Part shown: positions 49,351 to 57,948 of the stretch, in pieces
Layout: every line of letters starts with the position of its first letter
How positions within the stretch are numbered: the stretch's first letter is position 1
Source: Bermanella sp047621325
GTDB taxonomy: Bacteria; Pseudomonadota; Gammaproteobacteria; Pseudomonadales; Oceanobacteraceae
DNA length: 64,000 nucleotides
NCBI GenBank assembly: GCA_047621325.1
Contig: JBLHLT010000004.1
Coordinates: forward strand, 124,001 to 188,000
Reading direction: 5' to 3'
Made by a program: the position numbers and the translations under genes
The notes under the pieces: model-generated
What the model was told of the DNA's origin: nothing
Database searches by the model: none
What the model saw: the letters and a program-made list of their open reading frames with translations, nothing else

Positions 49351-50241
49351 TTAAAAAACCCGCGTACCTAGGAACCATTGTTTAATGTGTTCCGCCGCCA
49401 TTTCTGGATTTTCTTGCATGAAGCAATGGCCACCTTCAACCGTTTCAGCTGAATACGAACGAAGTTGAGTCAGTTTTTCAACCGAACGCGCAATAAACGG
49501 AAACGATTTTTCAGCCACTAAAATCTTACAAGGCTGATTCACCTTTTTAAGATTTGACCATAGTTTTTTAGGGTAACTACTAAAAATTTTAGCCTCTAAT
49601 TCTTTAGGGCACTTTAACGTTACACCTTCGTCACAATCTTTAAGTGCGTGTTCAACATAGGCTTGTAAGGCATCTTCACGCCAGCCTTTAAACGCACCAC
49701 GTTCATGAAAATAATCAAACGCTTCTTGCCTTGAGCCCCAAGTAGAAGTACGGCTACGAGCTTGTTTGGCCAATGTAGTATTATCCAACAAACCAAAAAG
49801 ATTACCTGCCGTCATGACACTTAACATGCCCTTAGAAAAAATAACCGGATCAAGTAGCATGGTTTTTTTGAAACGACGATCATCACTACCAGCCATTAAC
49901 CCAGTAATAACGCCACCGTAGCTGTGGCCCAAACCAAAAATGGGTGTGGTGGCCTGAATCTGGTGAGACAAATTGTTTAATACACTGGACATAAATTTAG
50001 CCGTGTCATTCCACACGTTAAATTCACTACCATGACCGCTATCACCATGGCCCGGTAAATCAGGAATGATCAAGTCAAAGTCTTGCGCCAAAATATCTAG
50101 CATAGGCTTGTAGGTTAAACCGCTGAAACCATTACCGTGCATAAACACAATGACAGGCTTACCGCTAAAACGGGTACGCCAGCCACAAAGTGAGAAATCG
50201 GTTTTGATATGGAAAGACCAGGGTTCAAGCACAACTGACAT
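49351..50241 (-). CDS. Alpha/beta hydrolase
   Basis: 296 residues from the ATG at 50241 (start of MSVVLEPWSF), preferred over the longer frame because AAGAGA lies upstream and the extra N-terminus is unlike the family. The oxyanion motif is MHGNGFSG, the nucleophile elbow GLGHSYGG, and the catalytic His is in GGHCFMQE; the acid is probably within the ILVAEKSF region. There is no signal peptide, so it is cytoplasmic. It is divergent from the TesA-type gene and convergent with the thioesterase-like gene. The substrate is unknown. Confidence 0.85.
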   Translation of the reverse strand: MSVVLEPWSFHIKTDFSLCGWRTRFSGKPVIVFMHGNGFSGLTYKPMLDILAQDFDLIIPDLPGHGDSGHGSEFNVWNDTAKFMSSVLNNLSHQIQATTPIFGLGHSYGGVITGLMAGSDDRRFKKTMLLDPVIFSKGMLSVMTAGNLFGLLDNTTLAKQARSRTSTWGSRQEAFDYFHERGAFKGWREDALQAYVEHALKDCDEGVTLKCPKELEAKIFSSYPKKLWSNLKKVNQPCKILVAEKSFPFIARSVEKLTQLRSYSAETVEGGHCFMQENPEMAAEHIKQWFLGTRVF

Positions 50242-50415
50242 AAAAATCTCTTGGGGCAACAACAATAGACAGGCGGCGCAATATACGCACTTATGGGCCG
50301 TTTGGGTATCACCTATTTTCACACATTTATTGCTTATTTAGACTCAAGCTCAGTCAGACCATTGCACAGCCATATATCGGACATTAGTATATTGGCTTAT
50401 TTTTAAGGTATTGCC

Positions 50416-51042
50416 ATGAAACACTTACTTTTTATAGCGCTATTTGCCCTTAGCTCACTGGCTATTTGCCAGCCTAAAAATACGATTTTAGTGCTAGGTG
50501 ACAGCCTAAGTGCAGGCTACGGCATAAAAATCGAGCAAAGCTGGCCAACCTTATTACAAGAAAAGATGAATAAACAAAGTGTTGGCTTTAAAGTGCATAA
50601 CGCCAGCATTAGCGGACAAACCAGCAGTGAAGGGGTACGCCAGATTGATCAGTTATTACAACTGACACAACCTAAATTGGTGGTATTAGAATTAGGCGCC
50701 AATGACGGCTTGCGAGGTTTGTCTATCACTGAAATGCAGGCTAACTTGCAAACCATTATTGATAAAAGTTTGCGCGCTAACGCTCAGGTTTTATTAATAG
50801 GTATTCGTGTACCCAGTAATTACGGACGCCGCTACGGTGAAATGTTTATTAACAGTTATGACGTACTGGCTAAAAAGAACACTATTCCTTTTGTGCCCTT
50901 TTTATTGACCCCACTTGAAAGCATCATCAATGATGAGAATCGTGGTGAGTACATCCAGCAAGATGGCTTGCACCCAACGGCCAAATCACAACCTTTGATA
51001 CTTGAATACTTATGGCCAAGTATCAAAAAATTAATCCAATAA
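50416..51042 (+). CDS. tesA: SGNH/GDSL esterase, TesA/TAP-like (arylesterase, lysophospholipase)
   Basis: 208 residues with a signal peptide (MKHLLFIALFALSSLAICQP). Block I LGDSLSAGYG carries the nucleophilic serine, block III GANDGLRG the oxyanion residues, and block V DGLHPTAKSQ the catalytic Asp and His. The length and blocks match periplasmic multifunctional TesA (thioesterase I/protease I/lysophospholipase L1). It is read convergently with exonuclease I. In many gammaproteobacteria tesA neighbours an ABC transporter gene; that is not the case here. Confidence 0.93.
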   Translation: MKHLLFIALFALSSLAICQPKNTILVLGDSLSAGYGIKIEQSWPTLLQEKMNKQSVGFKVHNASISGQTSSEGVRQIDQLLQLTQPKLVVLELGANDGLRGLSITEMQANLQTIIDKSLRANAQVLLIGIRVPSNYGRRYGEMFINSYDVLAKKNTIPFVPFLLTPLESIINDENRGEYIQQDGLHPTAKSQPLILEYLWPSIKKLIQ

Positions 51043-51071
51043 TTAGGTCATCGTATTATTAAAATAAAATA

Positions 51072-52514
51072 TTAATACGGGTATATGCTTTCTGCGTAAG
51101 TGGCCAACTCTTGTAACAGTTCATGTTGCTCAACCGGCGCGGTTTGCGCGGCATCGTTAATGGCTTTTGCAAACTGCTCATAGTTTAAATATTGGCCATT
51201 ATTTGGGCCCAATAATTTTTGCGTGCGGTATTCTTCCCATTTTTCACGCTCGTCACCGTTTAAGGTTTCTAAATAATTACGGGCGCGATAGCGAAATAAC
51301 ATTTCTTCTAAACGGCGATCTTGAAAGGCAAACGGCATATCGTCTAGGGCTTCAGGGTGCGCGTCACGAATTTGCACCATGGCGGCTTTATCAGACGGGC
51401 TAAAAAAGCCGCCTGTATACAACATGGCATCAGGATCTGTTTGTGCTTCAAATTCACGATGCATTACGGCTTGCAGCTTTTGTGTAAGGTTATGCCCTTT
51501 TGCTTGATAACCCTTAATAATGGCTAAATGTTCGCGCATTTTATTGCCATCTAATTGCCACTTTTCTGCAATCTCTGGGCTCACCATTTTACCCGGTAAT
51601 ACCACTGGGCATTTATTAATATGAATACTTTTCAGCGCGATGCGCTCAACACCTTGTGCTGCTAGTTGCTCTTTTGTGGTAAACAAACGCTGCTGGATTT
51701 GCTCAACACTTAATTCGAATAAATCGGTAGGATTTTGTAATAAGTCAAAACACATGACGGCATTTTTGTTTTTTGCATCCGTCGCCAATGGCACCATCAT
51801 GGCAGCACAACCGCGATCGACTCCCAACATGCCAGAGATATGCAGCACAGGGCGCTGATGCACGGTATCTAATAACGGAGCCACAGCGTCCTTACGGCGT
51901 AAGTTAAATAAGTGTTGGTATAACTTGGGTTGCTTTGCTTTCACCAACTTTGCTAAGCCAATAGTGGCGTACACATCGCTCAAAGCGTCATGGGCATTCT
52001 CATGCACAATGCCGTTAGCCGCGCTTAAGTTTTCTAATTTAAAACTGACTTTACCGTCTTCACCTTTTGGCCAGTTAATGCCGTCAGGGCGCAGCGCATA
52101 GGCGCAGCGCATCATATCGAGAATGTCCCAGCGGCTATTGCCGTTTTGCCACTCTCGCTGATATGGGTCTAAAAAATTACGGTAAAGCGTATGGCGAGTC
52201 ACCTCGTCATCAAAACGAATGCTGTTGTAACCCGCTGCACATGTCCCCGGCACACTGAAGACATCATTAATGCGTGCGATAAAGTCGGTTTCACGCATAC
52301 CTTTTTGCTGGCACGTTTGCGGGCTAATGCCAGTAATTAAACAAGCAATGGGATGCGGGAGATAATCGTCGGCTTGGCGACAGTAGAAATTTTCTGGCTC
52401 ACCAATAATATTAAGATCAAGATCGGTGCGAATACCGGCAAATTGAGAAGGACGGTCCCACACTGGGCTGGCGCCAAAGGTTTCGAAATCGTACCAAAAT
52501 ATGGTTTCGCTCAT
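51072..52514 (-). CDS. sbcB: Exodeoxyribonuclease I
   Basis: 480 residues, the normal length. The DEDDh exonuclease core starts WYDFETFGASPVWDRPSQFAGIRTD, with GYNSIRFDDE (Exo II) and HDALSDVYATI (Exo III). The C-terminal SH3-like and helical domains follow to YP-rich residues at the end. It digests single-stranded DNA 3' to 5' in recombination and mismatch repair. A terminator-like hairpin whose T-run abuts the ATG lies immediately upstream, so no standard ribosome binding site is visible. Confidence 0.96.
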   Translation of the reverse strand: MSETIFWYDFETFGASPVWDRPSQFAGIRTDLDLNIIGEPENFYCRQADDYLPHPIACLITGISPQTCQQKGMRETDFIARINDVFSVPGTCAAGYNSIRFDDEVTRHTLYRNFLDPYQREWQNGNSRWDILDMMRCAYALRPDGINWPKGEDGKVSFKLENLSAANGIVHENAHDALSDVYATIGLAKLVKAKQPKLYQHLFNLRRKDAVAPLLDTVHQRPVLHISGMLGVDRGCAAMMVPLATDAKNKNAVMCFDLLQNPTDLFELSVEQIQQRLFTTKEQLAAQGVERIALKSIHINKCPVVLPGKMVSPEIAEKWQLDGNKMREHLAIIKGYQAKGHNLTQKLQAVMHREFEAQTDPDAMLYTGGFFSPSDKAAMVQIRDAHPEALDDMPFAFQDRRLEEMLFRYRARNYLETLNGDEREKWEEYRTQKLLGPNNGQYLNYEQFAKAINDAAQTAPVEQHELLQELATYAESIYPY

Positions 52515-52554
52515 AAAAAATGCCGACTTAATAAAAATTATTAGTCGGCATTTT
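52515..52554 (-). terminator. Terminator directly against the sbcB start codon
   Basis: Arms TGCCGACT(T)AATAA (52521-52534) and TTATTAGTCGGCA (52538-52550) pair with one bulge, extended by AAAA/TTTT. On the minus strand the stem ends in six Ts that run straight into the sbcB ATG. It ends the upstream hydrolase transcript and replaces any ribosome binding site for sbcB. Confidence 0.75.
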
Positions 52555-52600
52555 AGGGGATAAAACCCTGTAAAACTAGGTCGTTCTTTAACGAGTCAAA

Positions 52601-53632
52601 CTAAGGCTTGTCTTCTTGTGATTGAGAAATCAAAGGCGAGTGCCCAAACTTACCATCATAAAACTTAATCTCTGTTTCTTGAGGGTGGTGTTTCACTTCT
52701 TGCAGCTCGGACATAAAGAAATTATTCGCATCCCGTGCCGACTGCACAGCCACTTCTTCCATGGGTAAATGCCCCACCCCTTCATACACCACGTATTCGC
52801 TGTAAGCTAAGTCACGATGAAATAAGCGCATAACATCGAGCGGAATCCATTCATCTTTTTCACCCCACATAAGCAAAGTGGGCACTAATACATCTTTTAC
52901 TTTAGCCCCTAACGTGTCGTCATCGCTCATGGCACGTAGCTGACGAAAGTGGGTAATGTAGGATTCACGATTACCGCGGCGCTGACTCATATCAAAGTAA
53001 CGCTCTTTAATGCTATCGGTGAGCACCTCTTCATGTTCATAGGCACTTTCTGCGGTCCAATTAAGCATAAAGCGCGGCATAACATGAGGCGTAATCCAGT
53101 GAATACCGGGGAAAGACGCCAAACCCAACCAAAATGGCATATCTTGCGGATAACCACTGGCACTGACCAACACCACCTTATAAAGTTTTTCTGGATAAAC
53201 CGCTGCGTAATTCCAAGCGTAATAGCCGCCAAGTGAATTACCCGCTAAAAAGAACCGATTAATGCCTAATTTTTGTACAAATCCATCTAGCATACCCACC
53301 ATGTATTCAGCGGTTTCTTGATTGAGTGCCGTGTCTGGCCCAGTTAACCCAAAGCCTGGTAAGTCCATACGAATGATACGATATTGGTCTTTAAGCTGAT
53401 CAACCCACGCATCCCAAGTATGCAAAGATGAGCCAACACCATGCAATAGCACTAATGGCGGGCCACTGCCTTCATCGCGATAATGAATCGTTAAGCCATT
53501 CACATCCACGTAACGACTGGATTCGTTGGTGTATTTTTTTGCCAACACATCATAAGGCAAGGTTTGTGTGCCCATGGCGGTACACCCGTACAGGCCTAGG
53601 CATAGGTAGATCAAACTAAGAATTCGTAGCAT
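52601..53632 (-). CDS. Alpha/beta hydrolase lipoprotein
   Basis: 343 residues from the ATG at 53632, giving a lipoprotein signal MLRILSLIYLCLGLYGC (lipobox LYGC); ATGs at 53644, 53647 and upstream to 53746 are in frame, and none has a clear ribosome binding site. Catalytic features: oxyanion LLHGVGSSLHTW, nucleophile GNSLGG, acid in WGEKDEWIP, and histidine in GVGHLPMEE. It is membrane-anchored, probably facing the periplasm. The substrate is unknown; the closest feel is to haloalkane-dehalogenase/epoxide-hydrolase-like lipases. It is ended by the hairpin at 52515-52554. Confidence 0.85.
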   Translation of the reverse strand: MLRILSLIYLCLGLYGCTAMGTQTLPYDVLAKKYTNESSRYVDVNGLTIHYRDEGSGPPLVLLHGVGSSLHTWDAWVDQLKDQYRIIRMDLPGFGLTGPDTALNQETAEYMVGMLDGFVQKLGINRFFLAGNSLGGYYAWNYAAVYPEKLYKVVLVSASGYPQDMPFWLGLASFPGIHWITPHVMPRFMLNWTAESAYEHEEVLTDSIKERYFDMSQRRGNRESYITHFRQLRAMSDDDTLGAKVKDVLVPTLLMWGEKDEWIPLDVMRLFHRDLAYSEYVVYEGVGHLPMEEVAVQSARDANNFFMSELQEVKHHPQETEIKFYDGKFGHSPLISQSQEDKP

Positions 53633-53821
53633 GGAAAATGGCATCATTTTATTGTTGTTTTTATGTTGATAGGGATTGTCGTATAAGCTGCCAATAATTA
53701 CCAGAGGCCATACACAACTAGCACCTATGTACAAAGCTTGCCTCATTTCATTCTGTCAGTAGAATGAGCCCCCTTTATATTGTATTCAGCCAGTGATATT
53801 GGCTCTTGTTAGGCGGACACC

Positions 53822-56596
53822 ATGGCAACATTTCTAAAAAACCTATTTGCACCAAAATGGCAACATCAAGATTCGGCTGTACGCTTACAAGCACTGAATC
53901 AGCTTAATGACACACACATCATTGAAAGCCTAGCCAAGCAAGACCCATCTACCACTGTACGAATCAAGGCCATTGGGTTAATTAATAACCTCGAATTTCT
54001 GCCCAGCTTATTTAATGACAAAGCCCAAGAAGTCAAACAGACCGCTATTTCTCAATATTTAAAAACCATACTAAAGTCTGATGATGCTAGCGCGCAACTG
54101 ATTGCATTAGCAGACATAGATAGCCCTCAACACCTGATGACCATCGCCACATTTACAGCCGATCAAGCATTGGCGCAAGCGGCCATCAACCAAATTAAAG
54201 ATGAAAACACCCTCTTTGAATTTATTAAACAGTCTGCCAGCGCTAAAAGTCGCCTACTGGCCGCGCAATATATTGAATCAAAAGAGACGCTAAAAGCCAT
54301 TGAACAGCAGTTTTTAAATAAAGATAAAACACTGGTTCGTCACGTAAAAGAAAAGCTAGCGACGCTTGCCGCTCAAGAAGACGTCATCGTAAAAGCACAA
54401 GCAAAAATAGATCAACTATTAAAGGCAGTACAACTATTATCCCAGCAAGCGTTTAGCCCAACTTATGCCGGCCAAATCGCCCTACTAAAACAGTCTTGGC
54501 TAGACTGTGAAAGCACTGCTGAGCAACAAGAAACATTCAAGCAAGCCATTAAACAATGCGAAAATAAATTAGCCGAAAACCAGCAACAACAAGCTGAAAT
54601 TGAACAAGCACAAGCAGCACAAAAACAAGCACAAGAGCTACAGCTGAGTGCGATCAATGCACTTAAAGAAATCCATTCTCAGTGCAAGTCTGCCACCCCA
54701 TTACTGGAAGACTTATCAGCCTCACTCAACGACGCAAATCAATCTTGGCTGTCAGCCATTGAATTAGACAAAAAAATCGACAAACAAATTAAGTCAGAAT
54801 TTGAAACTCTGGTAAAACCAATCGTTAACCTACAAGCCAGCTTATCTTTTTTAAGTCACGCAAGCATCGATTTAAAACCACTAACATCCGCACTTAAAAG
54901 CCAATCGTTAAGCGAATTAAAACAGCAACAAAAAAATGTTTTATCGACCATAAAATCCGTTAACTGGCCAGATGAGTTCCCTAAGAGCAGCACACTAAAT
55001 AGCGTATTAACCCTTAAAAATGAGCTTGAATCGGCGCTTGACTCATTACATAAAGATGAAACACACGTTATCAGCAACATAAACAAAGCAATCGAAGGCT
55101 TCAAGAACGCCATTGATAACGGCCATTTAAAAGAAGCCAAGCAATTACAAAATAGCATTCGTAAACATTTAGACCAAGCTGACCCTCAAAAAACAAAATC
55201 CTTAAACGCTCAGTTTCAACTTTTATCACAGACCCTTAATGAACTAAAAGACTGGCAAGGCTTTGCTACTCTGCCTAAATTCGAAAAGCTGTGTGAGGAC
55301 ATGAGTAAACTTGTGGATGCTGATATTGCACCTAAAGAAAAAGCCACAGCCATTCGCGAACTACAAGATCAATGGAAAACATTGGGCAGCCTGCCTGATC
55401 AAAAGCAACAACAAGCTCTATGGCAGGCATTCAAAAGTGCATCAGACTTAGCCTACATCCCTTGCCAAGCTTATTTTAAAGAAATGGGTCAAGTACGAAC
55501 CTATAACCTCACACAGCGTACCGTTATCTGTGAGCAACTAGAGCAGTTTTTTAACAACAACGATTGGGAAAACGCCAACTGGAAATCTGTTCAACAAATT
55601 TTAGATAAAGCCCACGACGAATTTAAAACCTACTCACCCGTTGACCACACAGATAAAAAAGCCATTATGCAGCGCTTCCATGAAGCCACCCAGAATTTAC
55701 ATAGCAAACTGGTTGAGCATTTCAAAATTAACGCGGCCGCTAAACAGGCACTTATAGACGAAATAAAAGCCCTGCATGATCAAGAAGACATCGTGCAAGC
55801 AATTGAAGACTGCAAAGCCATTCAGGCCCAATGGAAAGATAAAGGCAACGCAGGACGCGCTGAGCGTCAACTGTGGAATAATTTCCGCGAACAGTGTGAT
55901 GCACTGTTTGAAAAACGAAAATCAGCTAGCCAAGCTCACAAGCAATTCATTGACGACAACATCACCAAAGCCAATGAATTACTTGAGGCAGCCAAGCAAG
56001 CGATTAGCCAAACGCCTGCCGAATCAAAACAGCTGCTTAATGACACTCATGCCGAACTTAACAACTTAGAGCTACCAGCCAAGGTTAAACAAGCCATCAC
56101 ACGAAATTTAACCGAACTACAAGAACAGCTCAATCAAGCCGCTAAAAAGCAAAAGCGCCAAGCACAACATAGCTTATGGCTCAACGCTCAACTATTAGCT
56201 CAAAGCTTAGGCCAAGCAGAACAGCAAGGGGAAGTCGACAGCGCGGCGCTTGTTGACGACCTAGAATCGACTGAACTACCCGCTCAAGTGAAAGCAATCC
56301 TGCAAACACGCTTAAGTGATGAGCAAACAAACACCACTGACACCCTAGAGAAGCTCTGCTTAGAACTTGAAATCGTCTTAGAGGTAGCAAGCCCAACTGA
56401 AGAACAAGCCGCCCGCATGGCCTTACAAGTAGAACGCTTACAGAAAAACATGGGGCAAAGCCTGCCGAGCTTAGATGCTCAACTTGAAAACCTACAGTGT
56501 CGCTGGTTTGCAGTGAAAGCTCAAAATGCAGACTACACCACGTTACATGAGCGCTTCTTCGGCACGCTCAATAGCCAAATTGAAAGCGTTGAGTAA
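53822..56596 (+). CDS. DUF349 domain protein
   Basis: 924 residues, almost entirely helical. The N-terminal ~130 residues have HEAT-like pairs (STTVRIKAIGLINNLEFLPSLFN). A central Gln/Ala-rich coiled-coil region follows, and then several DUF349 repeats (LQDQWKTLGSLPDQKQQQALWQAFK, IQAQWKDKGNAGRAERQLWNNFR) typified by W...G...W.F. The family is widespread in Proteobacteria and its role is not settled, although nucleic acid or ribosome links have been proposed. It is cytoplasmic, a single gene upstream of the tRNA region. Confidence 0.85.
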   Translation: MATFLKNLFAPKWQHQDSAVRLQALNQLNDTHIIESLAKQDPSTTVRIKAIGLINNLEFLPSLFNDKAQEVKQTAISQYLKTILKSDDASAQLIALADIDSPQHLMTIATFTADQALAQAAINQIKDENTLFEFIKQSASAKSRLLAAQYIESKETLKAIEQQFLNKDKTLVRHVKEKLATLAAQEDVIVKAQAKIDQLLKAVQLLSQQAFSPTYAGQIALLKQSWLDCESTAEQQETFKQAIKQCENKLAENQQQQAEIEQAQAAQKQAQELQLSAINALKEIHSQCKSATPLLEDLSASLNDANQSWLSAIELDKKIDKQIKSEFETLVKPIVNLQASLSFLSHASIDLKPLTSALKSQSLSELKQQQKNVLSTIKSVNWPDEFPKSSTLNSVLTLKNELESALDSLHKDETHVISNINKAIEGFKNAIDNGHLKEAKQLQNSIRKHLDQADPQKTKSLNAQFQLLSQTLNELKDWQGFATLPKFEKLCEDMSKLVDADIAPKEKATAIRELQDQWKTLGSLPDQKQQQALWQAFKSASDLAYIPCQAYFKEMGQVRTYNLTQRTVICEQLEQFFNNNDWENANWKSVQQILDKAHDEFKTYSPVDHTDKKAIMQRFHEATQNLHSKLVEHFKINAAAKQALIDEIKALHDQEDIVQAIEDCKAIQAQWKDKGNAGRAERQLWNNFREQCDALFEKRKSASQAHKQFIDDNITKANELLEAAKQAISQTPAESKQLLNDTHAELNNLELPAKVKQAITRNLTELQEQLNQAAKKQKRQAQHSLWLNAQLLAQSLGQAEQQGEVDSAALVDDLESTELPAQVKAILQTRLSDEQTNTTDTLEKLCLELEIVLEVASPTEEQAARMALQVERLQKNMGQSLPSLDAQLENLQCRWFAVKAQNADYTTLHERFFGTLNSQIESVE

Positions 56597-56650
56597 ACCA
56601 CCGTGTAACGCTTTGTAATTGAATTTATTAGGGTTTTTCGATAATAAGGT

Positions 56651-56679
56651 TTGACACGTACGACCCAACTCCGTAATAT
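56651..56679 (+). promoter_or_regulatory. Strong promoter of the initiator tRNA genes
   Basis: TTGACA (56651-56656), a 17-base spacer and TAATAT (56674-56679) form a near-consensus sigma-70 promoter. The GC-rich GCGC immediately after the -10 is the discriminator seen at growth-rate and ppGpp-controlled tRNA promoters. The first tRNA starts 84 bases downstream of the -10. Confidence 0.85.
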
Positions 56680-56763
56680 GCGCAACCTCGCTGAGGCAAT
56701 AGCCAAGGCGAGTAAGCAATCCGTCATTCAAGTCATGTTTGAATAACCAGAAACGGATATAGT

Positions 56764-56840
<77 letters not shown>

Positions 56841-56904
56841 TTTTTACTTTAGCTTGAACTATAAGTTAAATGTAAACGGTATGACTAGCTTAGCGTTTAA
56901 TTGA

Positions 56905-56981
<77 letters not shown>

Positions 56982-56990
56982 AATTCTAAA

Positions 56991-57022
56991 AAACCGACTT
57001 AAGCAATTAAGTCGGTTTTTTT
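56991..57022 (+). terminator. Terminator of the tRNA transcript
   Basis: AACCGACTTAA-GCAA-TTAAGTCGGTT, an 11-bp perfect stem with a GCAA tetraloop, then a T-run. It is followed by two decaying copies, at 57110-57140 and about 57228-57258. Confidence 0.95.
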
Positions 57023-57034
57023 CGTTTTAAGGCA

Positions 57035-57340
57035 CAAGAACCACAAGGCGTCGGTTCACTTTCTAAAACCTCAGGGCTCCCGCAACCACTCTCAAGACAA
57101 TAGTTAAAAAACCGATTTAAGCAATTAAGTTGGTTTTTTTCGTTTTAAGGCGCAAGAACCACAAAGCGTCGGTTCACTTTCTAAAACCACAGGGCTCCCG
57201 CAACCACTCTCAAGACAAGAGTTAAAAAATCGGTTTATTTCTAATAAGTTAGTTTTTTGTTTTACGACAACAAAAAATCGATTCGCCCTCAAAAACCTCA
57301 GACTCCCGCACCAAATCCTACAAACCTGATTAATTTCTTA
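57035..57340 (+). repeat. Three decaying copies of tRNA-fMet 3' end plus terminator
   Basis: The unit comprises a remnant of the tRNA T-arm and acceptor (GGCGTCGGTTCACTTT ... GGCTCCCGCAACCA), a short spacer and a terminator hairpin. Copies end in CTCCCGCAACCA at about 57089 and 57206, and in the altered CTCCCGCACCA at about 57313. Terminators follow at 57110-57140 (two G-T pairs, still functional-looking), 57228-57258 (eroded) and 57330-57355 (barely recognisable). The unit is about 115 bases. It looks like a former longer tRNA array eroded progressively with distance. Confidence 0.8.
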
Positions 57341-57948
57341 TTTATCGGCTTTTTCGTGCTCAAGCGGTAAAAAACCAAGCTCAAAAAAAACACCCTAAAA
57401 CCCCTGGAATCAAACCACCCCTCCTCGCTATTCAAGCCCTAGCTTTCTCTTAGTACTCACACCCGAACTAAACCCAGTCACCTCATTACTAGCTAAATCA
57501 AAAATGCAAATGATTATCGCTAACACTAAAAACAAAGCCATTAATATAAGTATAAAAGAATTAAATATAACCCTATAAATCAAGCATTTAACTCAAACCA
57601 ACGTCAATATAATGGCAGTCAGTATTTTTAGCCCATATAAAACAAAACGATCTAAAGGAAATTAAAATATTTATCTAATGACGTTATTTATCTAAGAATA
57701 AGTAATTGTTCCAATATACTGTCCTTTTTACACACTCGACTACTACTTAATCATTAAAAACATCAATAGAAGTCATTTCACGCCAATGAACACCCATTCA
57801 CCGAACACTTGTTTTTTCTTTTAAAAATAACAACTTAGTTGGCCCATAATTTTCATAGAGTGAACTAGGTCACATTATTGACTTGGCTGGATAGGCCAAA
57901 TAACATCCAGTTACATAATGGAAACTTGAAATTACTAACGGTAATAAT
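57341..57948. other. 608-bp AT-rich region upstream of the secreted-protein cluster
   Basis: No ORF, RNA gene or strong hairpin seen apart from the last eroded terminator remnant. TGCAAATGATTATCGC (about 57506-57521) loosely resembles a Fur box but does not match well enough to call. The promoter of the gene at 57949 must lie here; I cannot place it with confidence. Confidence 0.4.

Noticed and set aside
57080..57313. Apparent additional tRNA genes
   Set aside because: Only the T-arm and acceptor 3' side remain; no D-arm or anticodon arm can be folded, so these are remnants and not tRNA genes.
57500..57525. Possible Fur box (TGCAAATGATTATCGC)
   Set aside because: Too many mismatches to the 19-bp consensus, and no iron-related gene downstream.
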